From positions 1 to 64,000 of the forward strand of contig NZ_JBAKFF010000001.1 in assembly GCF_040838345.1 (NCBI RefSeq): a DNA stretch of 64,000 nucleotides, given 5' to 3'. The position numbers and the translations under genes were made by a program. The notes beneath the pieces are model-generated. The model ran no database searches. It was not told the origin of the DNA and saw only the letters and a program-made list of their open reading frames with translations. The DNA comes from Spiribacter sp. 1M189. GTDB lineage: Bacteria > Pseudomonadota > Gammaproteobacteria > Nitrococcales > Nitrococcaceae. This document shows, piece after piece, positions 1 to 7,703 of the stretch (position 1 is its first letter; each line of letters begins with the position of its first letter).

Positions 1-2
1 AC

Positions 3-2078
3 GCCTTCACCACCGACGACACTGTGAACATCGGGGTTGGGGCCGGTGGAACTGGCTCTACGGTGACCGGTACGTCGCTCAATGATTCGATCACTGGCAA
101 CAGTGGCGATGACGAGCTCATCGGTGGTGACGGCGACGACACCATAGCCGGCGCCGCGGGTGCCGACACCCTCACGGGTGGTGCTGGTGCTGACTCGCTG
201 ACTGGTGGTGATGGGGATGACACCTTCAATGTCGACAACGGCACTGATTCGGTGACCGACCTGTCTGGCTCCGATGTCCTGGTTGTATCCACTGGCGCAA
301 CAGCCAATGCGACCGTCACGGGCGACTTCTTGGCAACGGCTGATACGGCGAACGCCGACGGCACGGCGACGCTGACCGTTGAGAACGACTTCGATGTCAA
401 CCTTGACGCTGCCATAGTCGGCACGACGGCCGATGACGGCTATACCGTGGATGCGAGTGGGAATGCTGCGGCATCAACGTTTGTCGGTTCCAATGCGGAT
501 GACACCCTCACAGGTGGCAACGGCAACGACACCATCACTGGTGGTGCGGGCGCTGACGAGTTGACGGGTGGTGACGGTGACGACACCTTCCAGGTAGCAG
601 ATGCCAGTGAGTTGGCCGAAGATGCAACCGTAATCGGTGGTGAAGGAACTGACACAATTGCTGTGACCACCGATGGTGTAACTATCGATGATCAGGACTT
701 CGCCAACGTCAGCACCGTGGAGGCCGTAACGCTGGCCAATGGCTCGAACATTCTTACGCTCGGCAGCAACGCCGAGGCCGCGGGGATTCGTGCTGTAACC
801 GGCGGCTCCGGCGGCGACACCATCAACGGCAGCAATGCCGCGGAGACCATTGATGGTGGTGCCGGCGGAGACATCATCACCGGTGGGCTCGGCGCCGACG
901 CGCTCAGCGGTGGCGATGGGAATGATGAGTTCCAGTTCTTCGATGGCGCGGAGCTAGCGACTGATGTGTCCGTGGGCGGTGAGAAGGGAGACGACACCAT
1001 CGTCTTCACCTCGGCCACAGACGACATTGATGACGCGGATTTTGCGGATGTGTCCAATGTTGAAGCGGTAACACTGGCTGACGGAGGCAACACTGCAGTC
1101 TTTGGAATTAACGCTGAGACAGCTGGTGTCGTCACTACTACTGGCGGATCTGGCGATGATGACATTACCGGTAGCAATGCTGCTGAGACCATCAGTGGTG
1201 AGGCCGGTGATGACAGCATTGACGGTGGTGATCGTGCCGACAACATCACCGGTGGATTAGGTGCTGACACCATTGCCGGTGGCGATGGCAACGACACCAT
1301 CACGGGTGGTGCTGGTGCTGACACGATCGATGGTGGTGCAGGTGCTGATACTTACACTGCTGGCGACGGAACCGCGATTAGCGTGACGCTAAACACCAAC
1401 ACGGCAGCCACGGTAAATGTCACGGGCGGGGATAACGACTCTGTCGTTAATATCGAAAACGTCAATGGCACGACTGGAGCCGATACCATCACAGGTGATA
1501 CCGCGGCTAACGTCATCAGCGGCCAAGCTGGCAACGACACCATCACGGGTGGTGCTGGTGCTGACGAGCTGACTGGCGGTGGTGGGGCGGATGATTTCCG
1601 CTACGGCGATGTCACTGGTACCGATACGGTGACAGACTTCCAAGTCGATGACGGCGGAACTGACGACACGGTCTCTTTCGCCGACGCAGGCGTCGGTGGT
1701 GGCACAACCAACCTTACGGACAGCGGCGCTAATAACCTCACGGAAGTCACTGCGGTTGAAGAGCTTGCTACGGATGCCACAAACGTGGATATCAGTGCTG
1801 ACGACGATGACCTGATCAAGCTGACGGCTACCGATCAGGATACGTTTGCCGCCGCGATCGGGACTACCGAAGTGACCGTAGCCGACGCATCGGTGATGCT
1901 GGTTTCGTACTATGACAACGCGGATTCGCAAGCAGTTATCGGTTTCGTCGAGGAGGCTAATGCTGGCGACGCCGATAACATCATCGATGGCAATGATGCG
2001 TTTAACGAGATGTTCCGTCTCGACATCACAGGCACGGAGTACGGCAACCTAGATGCCGATAACTTTGGCGTCTTCTAA
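3..2078 (+). CDS. RTX Ca2+-binding repeat protein, 5' end outside window
   Basis: The reading frame is open from the first base of the window, so the true start lies upstream; the GTG at 24 is internal. At least 690 residues are visible. They contain many glycine/aspartate nonapeptides of the RTX type (for example GGDGDDTIAG and GGAGADSLTGG) that form Ca2+-binding parallel beta-rolls. Two ~130-residue modules, with a shared VEAVTLAxG motif and GSNAAETI, are repeated in tandem. The last ~25 residues (ending DADNFGVF) resemble the C-terminal signals of proteins exported by type I secretion; no exporter is in the window. The protein is probably extracellular or surface-bound. The gene ends in the 3' cassette shared with two other RTX loci. 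Its exact role (S-layer, adhesin or other) cannot be read from this fragment. Confidence 0.88.
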   Translation, partial: AFTTDDTVNIGVGAGGTGSTVTGTSLNDSITGNSGDDELIGGDGDDTIAGAAGADTLTGGAGADSLTGGDGDDTFNVDNGTDSVTDLSGSDVLVVSTGATANATVTGDFLATADTANADGTATLTVENDFDVNLDAAIVGTTADDGYTVDASGNAAASTFVGSNADDTLTGGNGNDTITGGAGADELTGGDGDDTFQVADASELAEDATVIGGEGTDTIAVTTDGVTIDDQDFANVSTVEAVTLANGSNILTLGSNAEAAGIRAVTGGSGGDTINGSNAAETIDGGAGGDIITGGLGADALSGGDGNDEFQFFDGAELATDVSVGGEKGDDTIVFTSATDDIDDADFADVSNVEAVTLADGGNTAVFGINAETAGVVTTTGGSGDDDITGSNAAETISGEAGDDSIDGGDRADNITGGLGADTIAGGDGNDTITGGAGADTIDGGAGADTYTAGDGTAISVTLNTNTAATVNVTGGDNDSVVNIENVNGTTGADTITGDTAANVISGQAGNDTITGGAGADELTGGGGADDFRYGDVTGTDTVTDFQVDDGGTDDTVSFADAGVGGGTTNLTDSGANNLTEVTAVEELATDATNVDISADDDDLIKLTATDQDTFAAAIGTTEVTVADASVMLVSYYDNADSQAVIGFVEEANAGDADNIIDGNDAFNEMFRLDITGTEYGNLDADNFGVF

Positions 2079-2111
2079 CCGACCCACCCTCACCTGAGGA
2101 ACGGTCCTGAG

Positions 2112-2146
2112 AAAGCCCTCGTCACCTAGTGGCGGGGGCTTTTCTT
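2112..2146 (+). terminator. Rho-independent terminator, shared RTX 3' cassette copy A
   Basis: A 12-bp stem (AAAGCCCTCGTC paired with GGCGGGGGCTTT, two G-U pairs) ends in a short T-run, 34 bp after the RTX stop codon. The same hairpin and ~35 bp of upstream sequence recur at 6352 and, inverted, at 11291-11326. Confidence 0.85.
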
Positions 2147-2165
2147 ATGCTGCCAAACCAATCCG

Positions 2166-2360
2166 TCAGCGTGCTCTCTGCTGCCTTCCCTTGCCCAGTG
2201 CGGATTTGACCTGCGAGTAGGTAATGCCATGCTTGCGGCACAGCTGCTTCACAGTGGCGAGGTCAGTCTTGCGCTCTTCACGCACGGCTTCTCTAATCGC
2301 CTTGTCCAGTTCCTCACGCTGCTTGATCAACTCTTCTGCTCTGCTCATCGTGGTTTCCAT
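2166..2360 (-). CDS. Small H-NS-like protein, oligomerisation domain only
   Basis: A 64-residue highly charged helical protein. The pattern LIKQREELDKAI..AVREER...A..VKQLCRKHGIT matches the N-terminal coiled-coil oligomerisation region of H-NS family nucleoid proteins (BpH3/Bv3F-like branch). The usual C-terminal DNA-binding domain with its YxxPxTGxxWxGxGRxPxW core is absent; only a basic tail GKGRQQRAR remains. The second Met (2348) may be the real start, because the GGAUGG stretch is better spaced for it. It lies 14 bp after the stop of the 264-codon gene and is probably co-transcribed with it. By analogy with truncated H-NS proteins it could modulate a full-length H-NS, or bind DNA weakly through KGR. 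Family assignment is by eye. Confidence 0.65.
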   Translation of the reverse strand: METTMSRAEELIKQREELDKAIREAVREERKTDLATVKQLCRKHGITYSQVKSALGKGRQQRAR

Positions 2361-2374
2361 CCTCTGCTTGTGAT

Positions 2375-3169
2375 TTAAGGGAATTTGCCAACACCAGCAC
2401 GTGCGATCATGCCGCGTGCATAGCGCAGCTCGCGTGATACCAGTGTGGCGACGGTGTTTTTCTGCGCACGACCATCTACTGCTTCGTTGGCCATGCGCTT
2501 TTGACTGGGTTTTGTGGTCAAACCGACTGTGTCTGCGAGCTTGGCGTTGCTCATGCGCTTGCCACGCTGTGAGTGTTTGAGCTCATAGAGTGTCAGCGCA
2601 CGTTCCAGGCGTTTGACGAGCACGGGCTTTGAGAGGTGATACAGAGCCTGGCTGTGCTCTGCGGGGTCAACGCGCTTGCCGTGCTCTGATGGCAGGTGCT
2701 TTTTCAGCAGACGATTGATGCTCTTGTCCACATAGCGGCGCTGCTGTGGCAGGGGGACTGCAATCACAAGCCAGTCGTCGTGCTCTGCATATTCAGCCGC
2801 ACGCTCACCGTCCTCCACTATGTGTGTCCATACACCACGCAGCGGCTCAGCGGAGAGATAGACGCCGCGCTCCTCGCCGTTCGTGTTAACACGATTGCGC
2901 CACCAGTCGCAGAAGGCTCGGTATCTGTCGCCGTCATAGCGCACGTCTCCCCAGTCTCCATACACCTTCAGCATCTCAGGCTGCGCTTTGAAGGAATCCC
3001 TGCTTGTAGAAGCTCGTTGACGCTGCTGCTGCTCACAGAGCTTGGCGTATTCCTCGTTCATCGTCAGTGCCAGCCACCACCAGTAGTAGGGGCTCTGTTT
3101 GACGAGGAATGGACGCGGCTCTTTGTACGAGCCAAAGCGCGGCGCGTAGGACACGAAGTGGCGTTGCAT
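2375..3169 (-). CDS. Tryptophan-rich hypothetical protein (264 aa)
   Basis: Not assigned to a named family. The N-terminus has an aromatic cluster (PYYWWW at 27-32) followed by NEEYAKLC. Further on are GDVRYDGDRYRAFCDWWR and a basic C-terminal half with KSINRLLKKHL and KRLERALTLYELKH, suggestive of a helical nucleic-acid or protein-binding segment. No membrane segment or signal peptide is evident. Aromatic-rich proteins with an NxxY...FGDVR...WW layout occur on small mobile elements, but this is recollection, not a match. It precedes the H-NS-like gene on the minus strand and is divergent from the 97-codon ORF at 3294. A damaged duplicate lies at 6615-7317. Confidence 0.7.
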   Translation of the reverse strand: MQRHFVSYAPRFGSYKEPRPFLVKQSPYYWWWLALTMNEEYAKLCEQQQRQRASTSRDSFKAQPEMLKVYGDWGDVRYDGDRYRAFCDWWRNRVNTNGEERGVYLSAEPLRGVWTHIVEDGERAAEYAEHDDWLVIAVPLPQQRRYVDKSINRLLKKHLPSEHGKRVDPAEHSQALYHLSKPVLVKRLERALTLYELKHSQRGKRMSNAKLADTVGLTTKPSQKRMANEAVDGRAQKNTVATLVSRELRYARGMIARAGVGKFP

Positions 3170-3293
3170 AGATGAACATCCATCGAGATTGCCGTTGGTT
3201 GTCGGTCTTTTTCCATTCTAATCAACGAGATAATAGTTCCAGTCGTTAGCAATACAGCAGCGACTGCAACATCCACATTATAGGAGTTTAGAC
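3170..3293. promoter_or_regulatory. Divergent AT-rich intergenic region
   Basis: This 124-bp region separates the minus-strand 264-codon gene from the plus-strand 97-codon ORF and must hold the promoters of both. It is clearly AT-richer than its surroundings. A GATAAT hexamer at 3229-3234 could be a plus-strand -10 box, but no convincing -35 sits at the right distance. A GGAG ribosome-binding site lies 8 bp before the ATG at 3294. Confidence 0.4.
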
Positions 3294-3587
3294 ATGGCGA
3301 CGAAGACAACTTCATTCCACAACATCATCAATCGTGCTGACGAGATCGTTGAGCAGCGCAAAGAGTGGCAGGCGACTGTGTTCACTGACAGCAACGAAGC
3401 ACTCTACGCAATTCTCCAGCAAATCTACGAGCTCTACGAGCACACTCGCAGCAGCACAAAGCTCTCAGGCGACGTTGCTGCGTTCATGCGCAAGCAGTGC
3501 GAGAAAAAGCGTCTCAAGCTCACGAAAAAGCCGACGACGCTGCAGCTGTCAACGCCGGAACCAGAGAGCCTTTTTTCGCCGGAGTGA
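3294..3587 (+). CDS. Hypothetical protein, 3' end truncated by IS21-family element
   Basis: The 97-residue ORF begins with ATG after a good GGAG site. The protein is helical and charged (NRADEIVEQRKEW, EALYAILQQIYELYEH), with a lysine-rich stretch (KKRLKLTKKPTTLQL). No family is recognised. The TGA stop at 3585-3587 is the first three bases of the IS terminal inverted repeat. If the repeat extends outward to 3576, the last residues (SPE) are also IS-derived. The original protein was therefore probably longer. Just right of the IS, a short open stretch (5658-5706) could be the lost tail, but this is speculative. Confidence 0.6.
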   Translation: MATKTTSFHNIINRADEIVEQRKEWQATVFTDSNEALYAILQQIYELYEHTRSSTKLSGDVAAFMRKQCEKKRLKLTKKPTTLQLSTPEPESLFSPE

Positions 3588-3602
3588 GATGTCCCCTGAT
3601 CA

Positions 3603-4412
3603 TCATAGTGCAGTCTCGTTTTCTCCGGTTTCCTCGAGTGCAGCCTCCTTAGCGGTCTGGGATGAGCGGCTCTTAGCGAGCAGGCCGGCTTTCCGCTTCT
3701 CCTTGAGCCGGTAGCTCTCGCCTTTGATGTTCACCGTGGTGGCGTGATGCAGCAACCGATCCAGGATGGCAGTGGCCATCACCGGATCTCCGAAGACCTC
3801 ACCCCAGTCGGCGAAGCCCTTGTTCGAGGTCAGGATCAGGCTCGCCCTCTCGTATCGCCGGGCAACCAGCCGGAAGAACAGGCTCGCCTCGTCACGGCTC
3901 ATGGGCAGATAGCCCAGCTCATCGAGGATGAGGACCTTCGGGTAGGTCAGTTGCTTGAGCACCCGCTCGAGCTTTTGTTCAGCGCTCGCCTTGCGCAGCT
4001 TGGTGAGGAGCTCATCGAGGGTGAGGAACACCACCCGGTGACCGGCCTGTGCCGCCTTGATGCCGAGCGCGATGGCCAGATGCGTCTTACCAACGCCGGG
4101 CGGACCCAGGAACACGGCGTTGTTCCCGCGCTCGACGAAGGCTAGCGAGGCCAGTTCCCGGATGACCTTCCGGTCGATGCTGGGCTGGAAGCTGAAGTCG
4201 AAGGCCTCCAGGGTGTGCATCGCCGGGAAGCGTGCCTGACGCAGTCGCGTCTCCACGCCCCGGACGTTCCGGGACTGCCACTCGGCCTTGAGCGCTTCGG
4301 TGAGGAACGCCCGGTAGTCGAGATCCCGCTTGGCGGCCTGTTCGCAGATCGTATCGAGCTGCTCATCGAGCCCTTGGAGCTTCAACCGCTCCAGCAGTAT
4401 GCCGAGCTCCAT
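3603..4412 (-). CDS. istB: IS21-family helper ATPase IstB
   Basis: A 269-residue AAA+ ATPase that assembles on target DNA and activates the IstA transposase. The Walker A motif GPPGVGKTHLA and Walker B LILDELGYLP are intact, as is the family-typical SLILTSN sensor region. Length is normal for IstB. The ATG at 4412 overlaps the istA stop (TGATG). A GTG one codon upstream would give one extra residue. Confidence 0.93.
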   Translation of the reverse strand: MELGILLERLKLQGLDEQLDTICEQAAKRDLDYRAFLTEALKAEWQSRNVRGVETRLRQARFPAMHTLEAFDFSFQPSIDRKVIRELASLAFVERGNNAVFLGPPGVGKTHLAIALGIKAAQAGHRVVFLTLDELLTKLRKASAEQKLERVLKQLTYPKVLILDELGYLPMSRDEASLFFRLVARRYERASLILTSNKGFADWGEVFGDPVMATAILDRLLHHATTVNIKGESYRLKEKRKAGLLAKSRSSQTAKEAALEETGENETAL

Positions 4413-5584
4413 CACAGCACTTCCGTGTAGTAACCGAGGTCACGGGTCTGGACCCGTACCTGGTCCCAGAGGCAAGCGTGATGCTCGGCGACCGTGACGA
4501 AGCGCTCGCCGTCAGTGGCAAGCCGGTGGTGGGCGACGGGATGGCCCTCAAGATGACGGATCTCGATCTCGCCATCCAACGTCTGGCGGATGCTGACCCG
4601 CTGCTGGGCCAATTGCCCCGGCACGCTATAGCGCACGCCATGCAGAGAGACGTAGGCGTCCAGGCTCACCGCGCGGGTGTAGTGGTAGGCCGTATCGTAG
4701 CGGCTACGCGGCAGCGGCCCGAGCGACTCGCGCTCCCGTGCGAAGCGGACCGGGACCGACTCGCCCAGCTCCCTTAGCGTGCGCTGGTTAGCCACCGTCT
4801 GGCACCAGGCGGTGAGATAGGCGTTGAGGTGATCGAAGCTGTCGAACGCCGGATCACCGGCAAGGGCGTTCTCACTGATGTAACGCACCATCCGCTCGAC
4901 CTTACCCTTGGTCTTTGCCCGTCGAGGCCGGCATGCGCGGGGCGTGAAGCCGTAGTGGACGCCGAGTTCGCGGAAGCGCGGGTTGAAGCGGGGTCGGCCA
5001 TCACGCCAGTCGAGCACGGCCGAGGCCTGGTTATCGACCAGTACACTGCTCGGGACACCGCCGAAGGCCTCGAGCGCAGCGATGATCACCTCGTAGGTAT
5101 GGTTGGCATCCAGCGAGGGCATCCCCATGGCATGCAGATGACGGGAATACCCCAACACGTTCACCCCGACATAGACCTTCTGGCGCACATCGCCGATCAG
5201 CAACCGCCGCTCGCACCAGTCATGCTGCATCTGCTGACCGGGCGGCGTCTCGTAGCGGACAACGCCGGCGTCCGGACGCAGTACGCGCTTGGGCTGGATG
5301 TAGTCACGCAACTGCGTGCTGCCCCCGGTATACCCAGCCTTGCGGATATCTTGCAGGATCACCTCGGCGTTCCAGATCCCCTTACGGAGCATCCCGTCGA
5401 TCTGATCGATGAACGGGTCCAACTTCCGCGGCCGTCGCTTTGGTCGCTTCGGCGGCTCACTGCCGCGCTTTAGCGCTCGACTCACGGTCTTCGGGGTAAC
5501 CCCGAGCTCCGCGGCAATGTCCTTGATATATACGCCCTGTCTGTATCTCTCGGTTATCATCAAATAGTCCTCTCGGGTCATCAT
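4412..5584 (-). CDS. istA: IS21-family transposase IstA
   Basis: A 390-residue DDE transposase. It starts with a helix-turn-helix (IKDIAAELGVTPKTVSRALK) for terminal repeat binding. The rve-type catalytic core shows QHDW, LVDN and KGKVERMV, supplying the D, D and E. The frame stays open upstream into the inverted repeat, but the tandem ATGs at 5584/5581 (MMTREDYLMI) fit the family start. Both IS genes are intact, so the element may still be active. Confidence 0.92.
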   Translation of the reverse strand: MMTREDYLMITERYRQGVYIKDIAAELGVTPKTVSRALKRGSEPPKRPKRRPRKLDPFIDQIDGMLRKGIWNAEVILQDIRKAGYTGGSTQLRDYIQPKRVLRPDAGVVRYETPPGQQMQHDWCERRLLIGDVRQKVYVGVNVLGYSRHLHAMGMPSLDANHTYEVIIAALEAFGGVPSSVLVDNQASAVLDWRDGRPRFNPRFRELGVHYGFTPRACRPRRAKTKGKVERMVRYISENALAGDPAFDSFDHLNAYLTAWCQTVANQRTLRELGESVPVRFARERESLGPLPRSRYDTAYHYTRAVSLDAYVSLHGVRYSVPGQLAQQRVSIRQTLDGEIEIRHLEGHPVAHHRLATDGERFVTVAEHHACLWDQVRVQTRDLGYYTEVL

Positions 5585-5646
5585 CCCCGGTCTCCAAGCG
5601 GCCAAACTTGCAAGACCGAGGATCGTTGGTCCGAGGGGACATCTCA

Positions 5647-5903
5647 AACCGGCGATCAGAGGACTCTACTGGGCGGCGCCAACAATGTGGACACAGGTGG
5701 AATAGAAGTCTGCGTCAAACACTCTCTCAAAGAGACTCGCTAACGCACTGTCTCGCATGCAGAGTCTGAGCGCTTCTCGCTATCAATCACTGTGTGATTC
5801 GTGCTGGCCACTGCGAGATATACGCTTTGTCCATCGTGTTAACACGGTCATATGCACGGTGGCGGTTGCACGATTTCAAACGGTTAGGTACGGTCGCAAA
5901 TCA
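5647..5903. other. Unassigned region between IS21 end and RTX remnant
   Basis: About 257 bp with no recognisable gene. The frame running into the RTX remnant is open from 5794, but its first ~36 residues resemble no RTX sequence. A perfect 12-bp palindrome CGTGTTAACACG lies at 5835-5846. It may be the original flank of the 97-codon ORF or debris from rearrangement. Confidence 0.4.
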
Positions 5904-6318
5904 TACGGGTGGTGCTGGTGCTGACTCGCTGACTGGTGGTACTGGCGATGATGACTTCGTCATTGGCGACGGTGACACTGGTATCACCGTTGCTACGGCA
6001 GACACCATCGCTGATTTCGGTACTGGTGCTAACGAGCTTGGGCTCGGAACAGCTGGTGACGCCACCGCAGGTACGGGTAACTACGTTGAGGCAGTTGCAG
6101 CTGTTCAAGACTTTGCAGCAGCGTTGACAGCAGCGAACACGGCGTTGAGCACGTTGTCAGATACCACCAACTCGAATACCGAAATCTATGCTTTCGAGTT
6201 CGATGCCAACAACGGTTATCTTTTTGAAGACACGGACGTCGATGGCGCTGCCGACCAAGTGGTAGTGCTCACTGGCATCAACGACACTGGAATCGAGGCT
6301 GCGGATATCATCGCCTAA
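5904..6318 (+). pseudogene. 3' remnant of an RTX protein gene
   Basis: RTX coding begins abruptly at about 5904 with repeat GGAGADSLTGGTGDDDF and continues to a type I secretion-like C-terminus ending VVLTGINDTGIEAADIIA. The first ~35 bases are identical to a stretch starting near 176 in the first RTX gene, so the junction lies within a repeat. The upstream frame is open back to an ATG at 5794, but that part is not RTX-like and no ribosome-binding site is obvious. It looks like the tail of a gene whose 5' portion was lost by recombination. Confidence 0.7.
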
Positions 6319-6351
6319 CCGACTCACCCTCACCTGAGGAACGGTCCTGAG

Positions 6352-6386
6352 AAAGCCCTCGTCACCTAGTGGCGGGGGCTTTTCTT
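6352..6386 (+). terminator. Rho-independent terminator, shared RTX 3' cassette copy B
   Basis: Same 12-bp stem and T-run as at 2112-2146, in the same position relative to the stop codon. Confidence 0.85.
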
Positions 6387-6405
6387 ATGCTGCCAAGCCA
6401 ATCCG

Positions 6406-6600
6406 TCAGCGTGTTCTTCGCTGCCTTCCCTTGCCCAGTGCAGATTTGACCTGCGAGTAGGTAAAGCCATGCTTGCGGCACAGCTGCTTCACAGTGGCGA
6501 GGTCAGCCTTGCGCTCTTCACGCACGGCTTCTCTAATCGCCTTGTCCAGTTCCTCACGCTGCTTGATCAACTCTTCTGCTTTGCTCATCGTGGTTTCCAT
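6406..6600 (-). CDS. Small H-NS-like protein, second copy
   Basis: A 64-residue paralogue of the protein at 2166-2360, with a handful of substitutions (for example R7K, T33A, I46F, and GKGRQRRTR at the tail). All substitutions keep the helical, charged character of the H-NS oligomerisation region, and the frame is intact. The DNA-binding domain is again missing. Its upstream partner gene is broken, so this copy may be poorly expressed or rely on readthrough. Confidence 0.62.
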   Translation of the reverse strand: METTMSKAEELIKQREELDKAIREAVREERKADLATVKQLCRKHGFTYSQVKSALGKGRQRRTR

Positions 6601-6614
6601 CCTCTGCTTGTGAT

Positions 6615-7317
6615 TTAGGGGAATTCGCCAACGCCAGCACGTGCGATCATTGCACGTGCATAGCGCAGCTCACGTGATATCAGTGTGGCGACGGTGTTTT
6701 TCTGCGCACGAGCATCTACTGCTTCGTTGGCCATGCGCTTCTCGCTCGGTTTTGTGGTCAAACCGACTGTGTCTGCGAGCTTGGCGTTGCTCATGCGCTT
6801 GCCACGCTGTGAGTGTTTGAGCTCATAGAGTGTCAGCGCACGTTCCAGGCGTTTGACGAGCACGGGCTTTGAGAGGTGATACAGAGCCTGGCTGTGCTCT
6901 GCGGGGTCAACGCGCTTGCCGTGCTCTGATGGCAGGTGCTTTTTCAGCAGACGATTGATGCTCTTGTCCACATAGCGGCGCTGCTGTGGCAGGGGGACTG
7001 CAATCACAAGCCAGTCGTCGTGCTCTGCATATTCAGCCGCACGCTCACCGTCCTCCACTATGTGTGTCCATACACCACGCAGCGGCTCAGCGGAGAGATA
7101 GACGCCGCGCTCCTCGCCGTTCGTGTTAACACGATTGCGCCACCAGTCGCAGAAGGCTCGGTATCTGTCGCCGTCATAGCGCACGTCTCCAAAGTCCTCA
7201 TACACCTTCAGCATCTCAGGCTGCGCTTTGAAGGAATCCCTGCTTGTAGAAGCTCGTTAACGCTGCTGCTGCTCACAGAGCTTGGCGTATTCCTCGTTCA
7301 GCGTCAGCGCCAGCCAC
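6615..7317 (-). pseudogene. Broken copy of the tryptophan-rich hypothetical gene
   Basis: Aligns to codons ~31-264 of the gene at 2375-3169 but lacks the 5' end, which is replaced by unrelated sequence beyond 7317. It also has an in-frame nonsense change: Gln51 CAA is TAA here (minus strand, 7257-7259). The remaining open frame from an internal ATG at 7214 (199 codons) is nearly identical to the intact copy apart from a few changes (GDWGDV to EDFGDV, GKFP to GEFP). The lack of further decay suggests recent duplication. Confidence 0.82.
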
Positions 7318-7703
7318 CTGCGCTGCTCAAAAATTAGTGTGAGATCTTGGTCGGCACGAAATTTCCTGCTATGTAAGTCGCACAGCCGTCGTCGAAGGAT
7401 CACAAATCAGGGCCCAGGATCAGCCGATTCCGGTGGTGGGCCACTTGAAGTCGAACGAGCAGCGCAAATTCGCCCTCTCAGACAACAGGTTTTTGCCGCC
7501 CTCGGCGGATGGCTGAGAGCATTAGAGAGAAACCCTGAACGGGACGGTCAAGTGGCGCGCTAACGCCCATCGACGGCAGCGTCCGTGCTGAAGCACGCCT
7601 GAACAGCCTGACGCGTATGGCCGTGCTAATCTTGGATTGCACTGAGAGGGCGATACGCTTGAAGCTGCGCCGGTGATGAATGGGGGACCAGCTGAAGAAC
7701 GCC
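7318..7703. other. Unassigned intergenic region
   Basis: About 386 bp between the pseudogene and the methyltransferase gene, with no convincing coding frame on either strand. The piece around 7427-7470 (GATTCCGGTGGTGGGCCACT) is reminiscent of terminal repeats of some IS21-type elements and may be an IS scar; this is a weak impression. Confidence 0.35.

Larger units (their letters stand above)
2076..3077. repeat. 1-kb direct repeat, copy A (partner 6316-7317)
   Basis: The segment from the RTX stop codon through the H-NS-like gene and most of the tryptophan-rich ORF aligns without indels to 6316-7317, at a constant offset of 4240. Only scattered substitutions are seen by eye. The coding sequence just before the stop codon differs between copies. 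In copy B homology stops abruptly after the motif CAGCCAC. Confidence 0.9.
3585..5646 (-). mobile_element. IS21-family insertion sequence (istA-istB)
   Basis: The element carries overlapping istA and istB genes on the minus strand. It is bounded by a 13-bp perfect terminal inverted repeat: TGAGATGTCCCCT at 3585-3597 and its complement at 5634-5646. The similarity extends outward (TCGCCGG at 3576-3582 against the complement of 5649-5655) with two mismatched bases between, so the true ends may be ~9-10 bp farther out. No target-site duplication is visible at either choice of ends. It lies between the two 1-kb direct repeats and interrupts the 97-codon ORF. Confidence 0.88.
6316..7317. repeat. 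1-kb direct repeat, copy B (partner 2076-3077)
   Basis: Ungapped duplicate of 2076-3077. Homology ends at 7317 and unrelated sequence follows. Recombination between the copies would remove the IS21 element and the 97-codon ORF. Confidence 0.9.

Noticed and set aside
500-1560. CRISPR-like regular repeats
   Set aside because: The periodicity is 27 bp (nine codons), in frame and degenerate, which is RTX coding sequence, not repeat-spacer structure.
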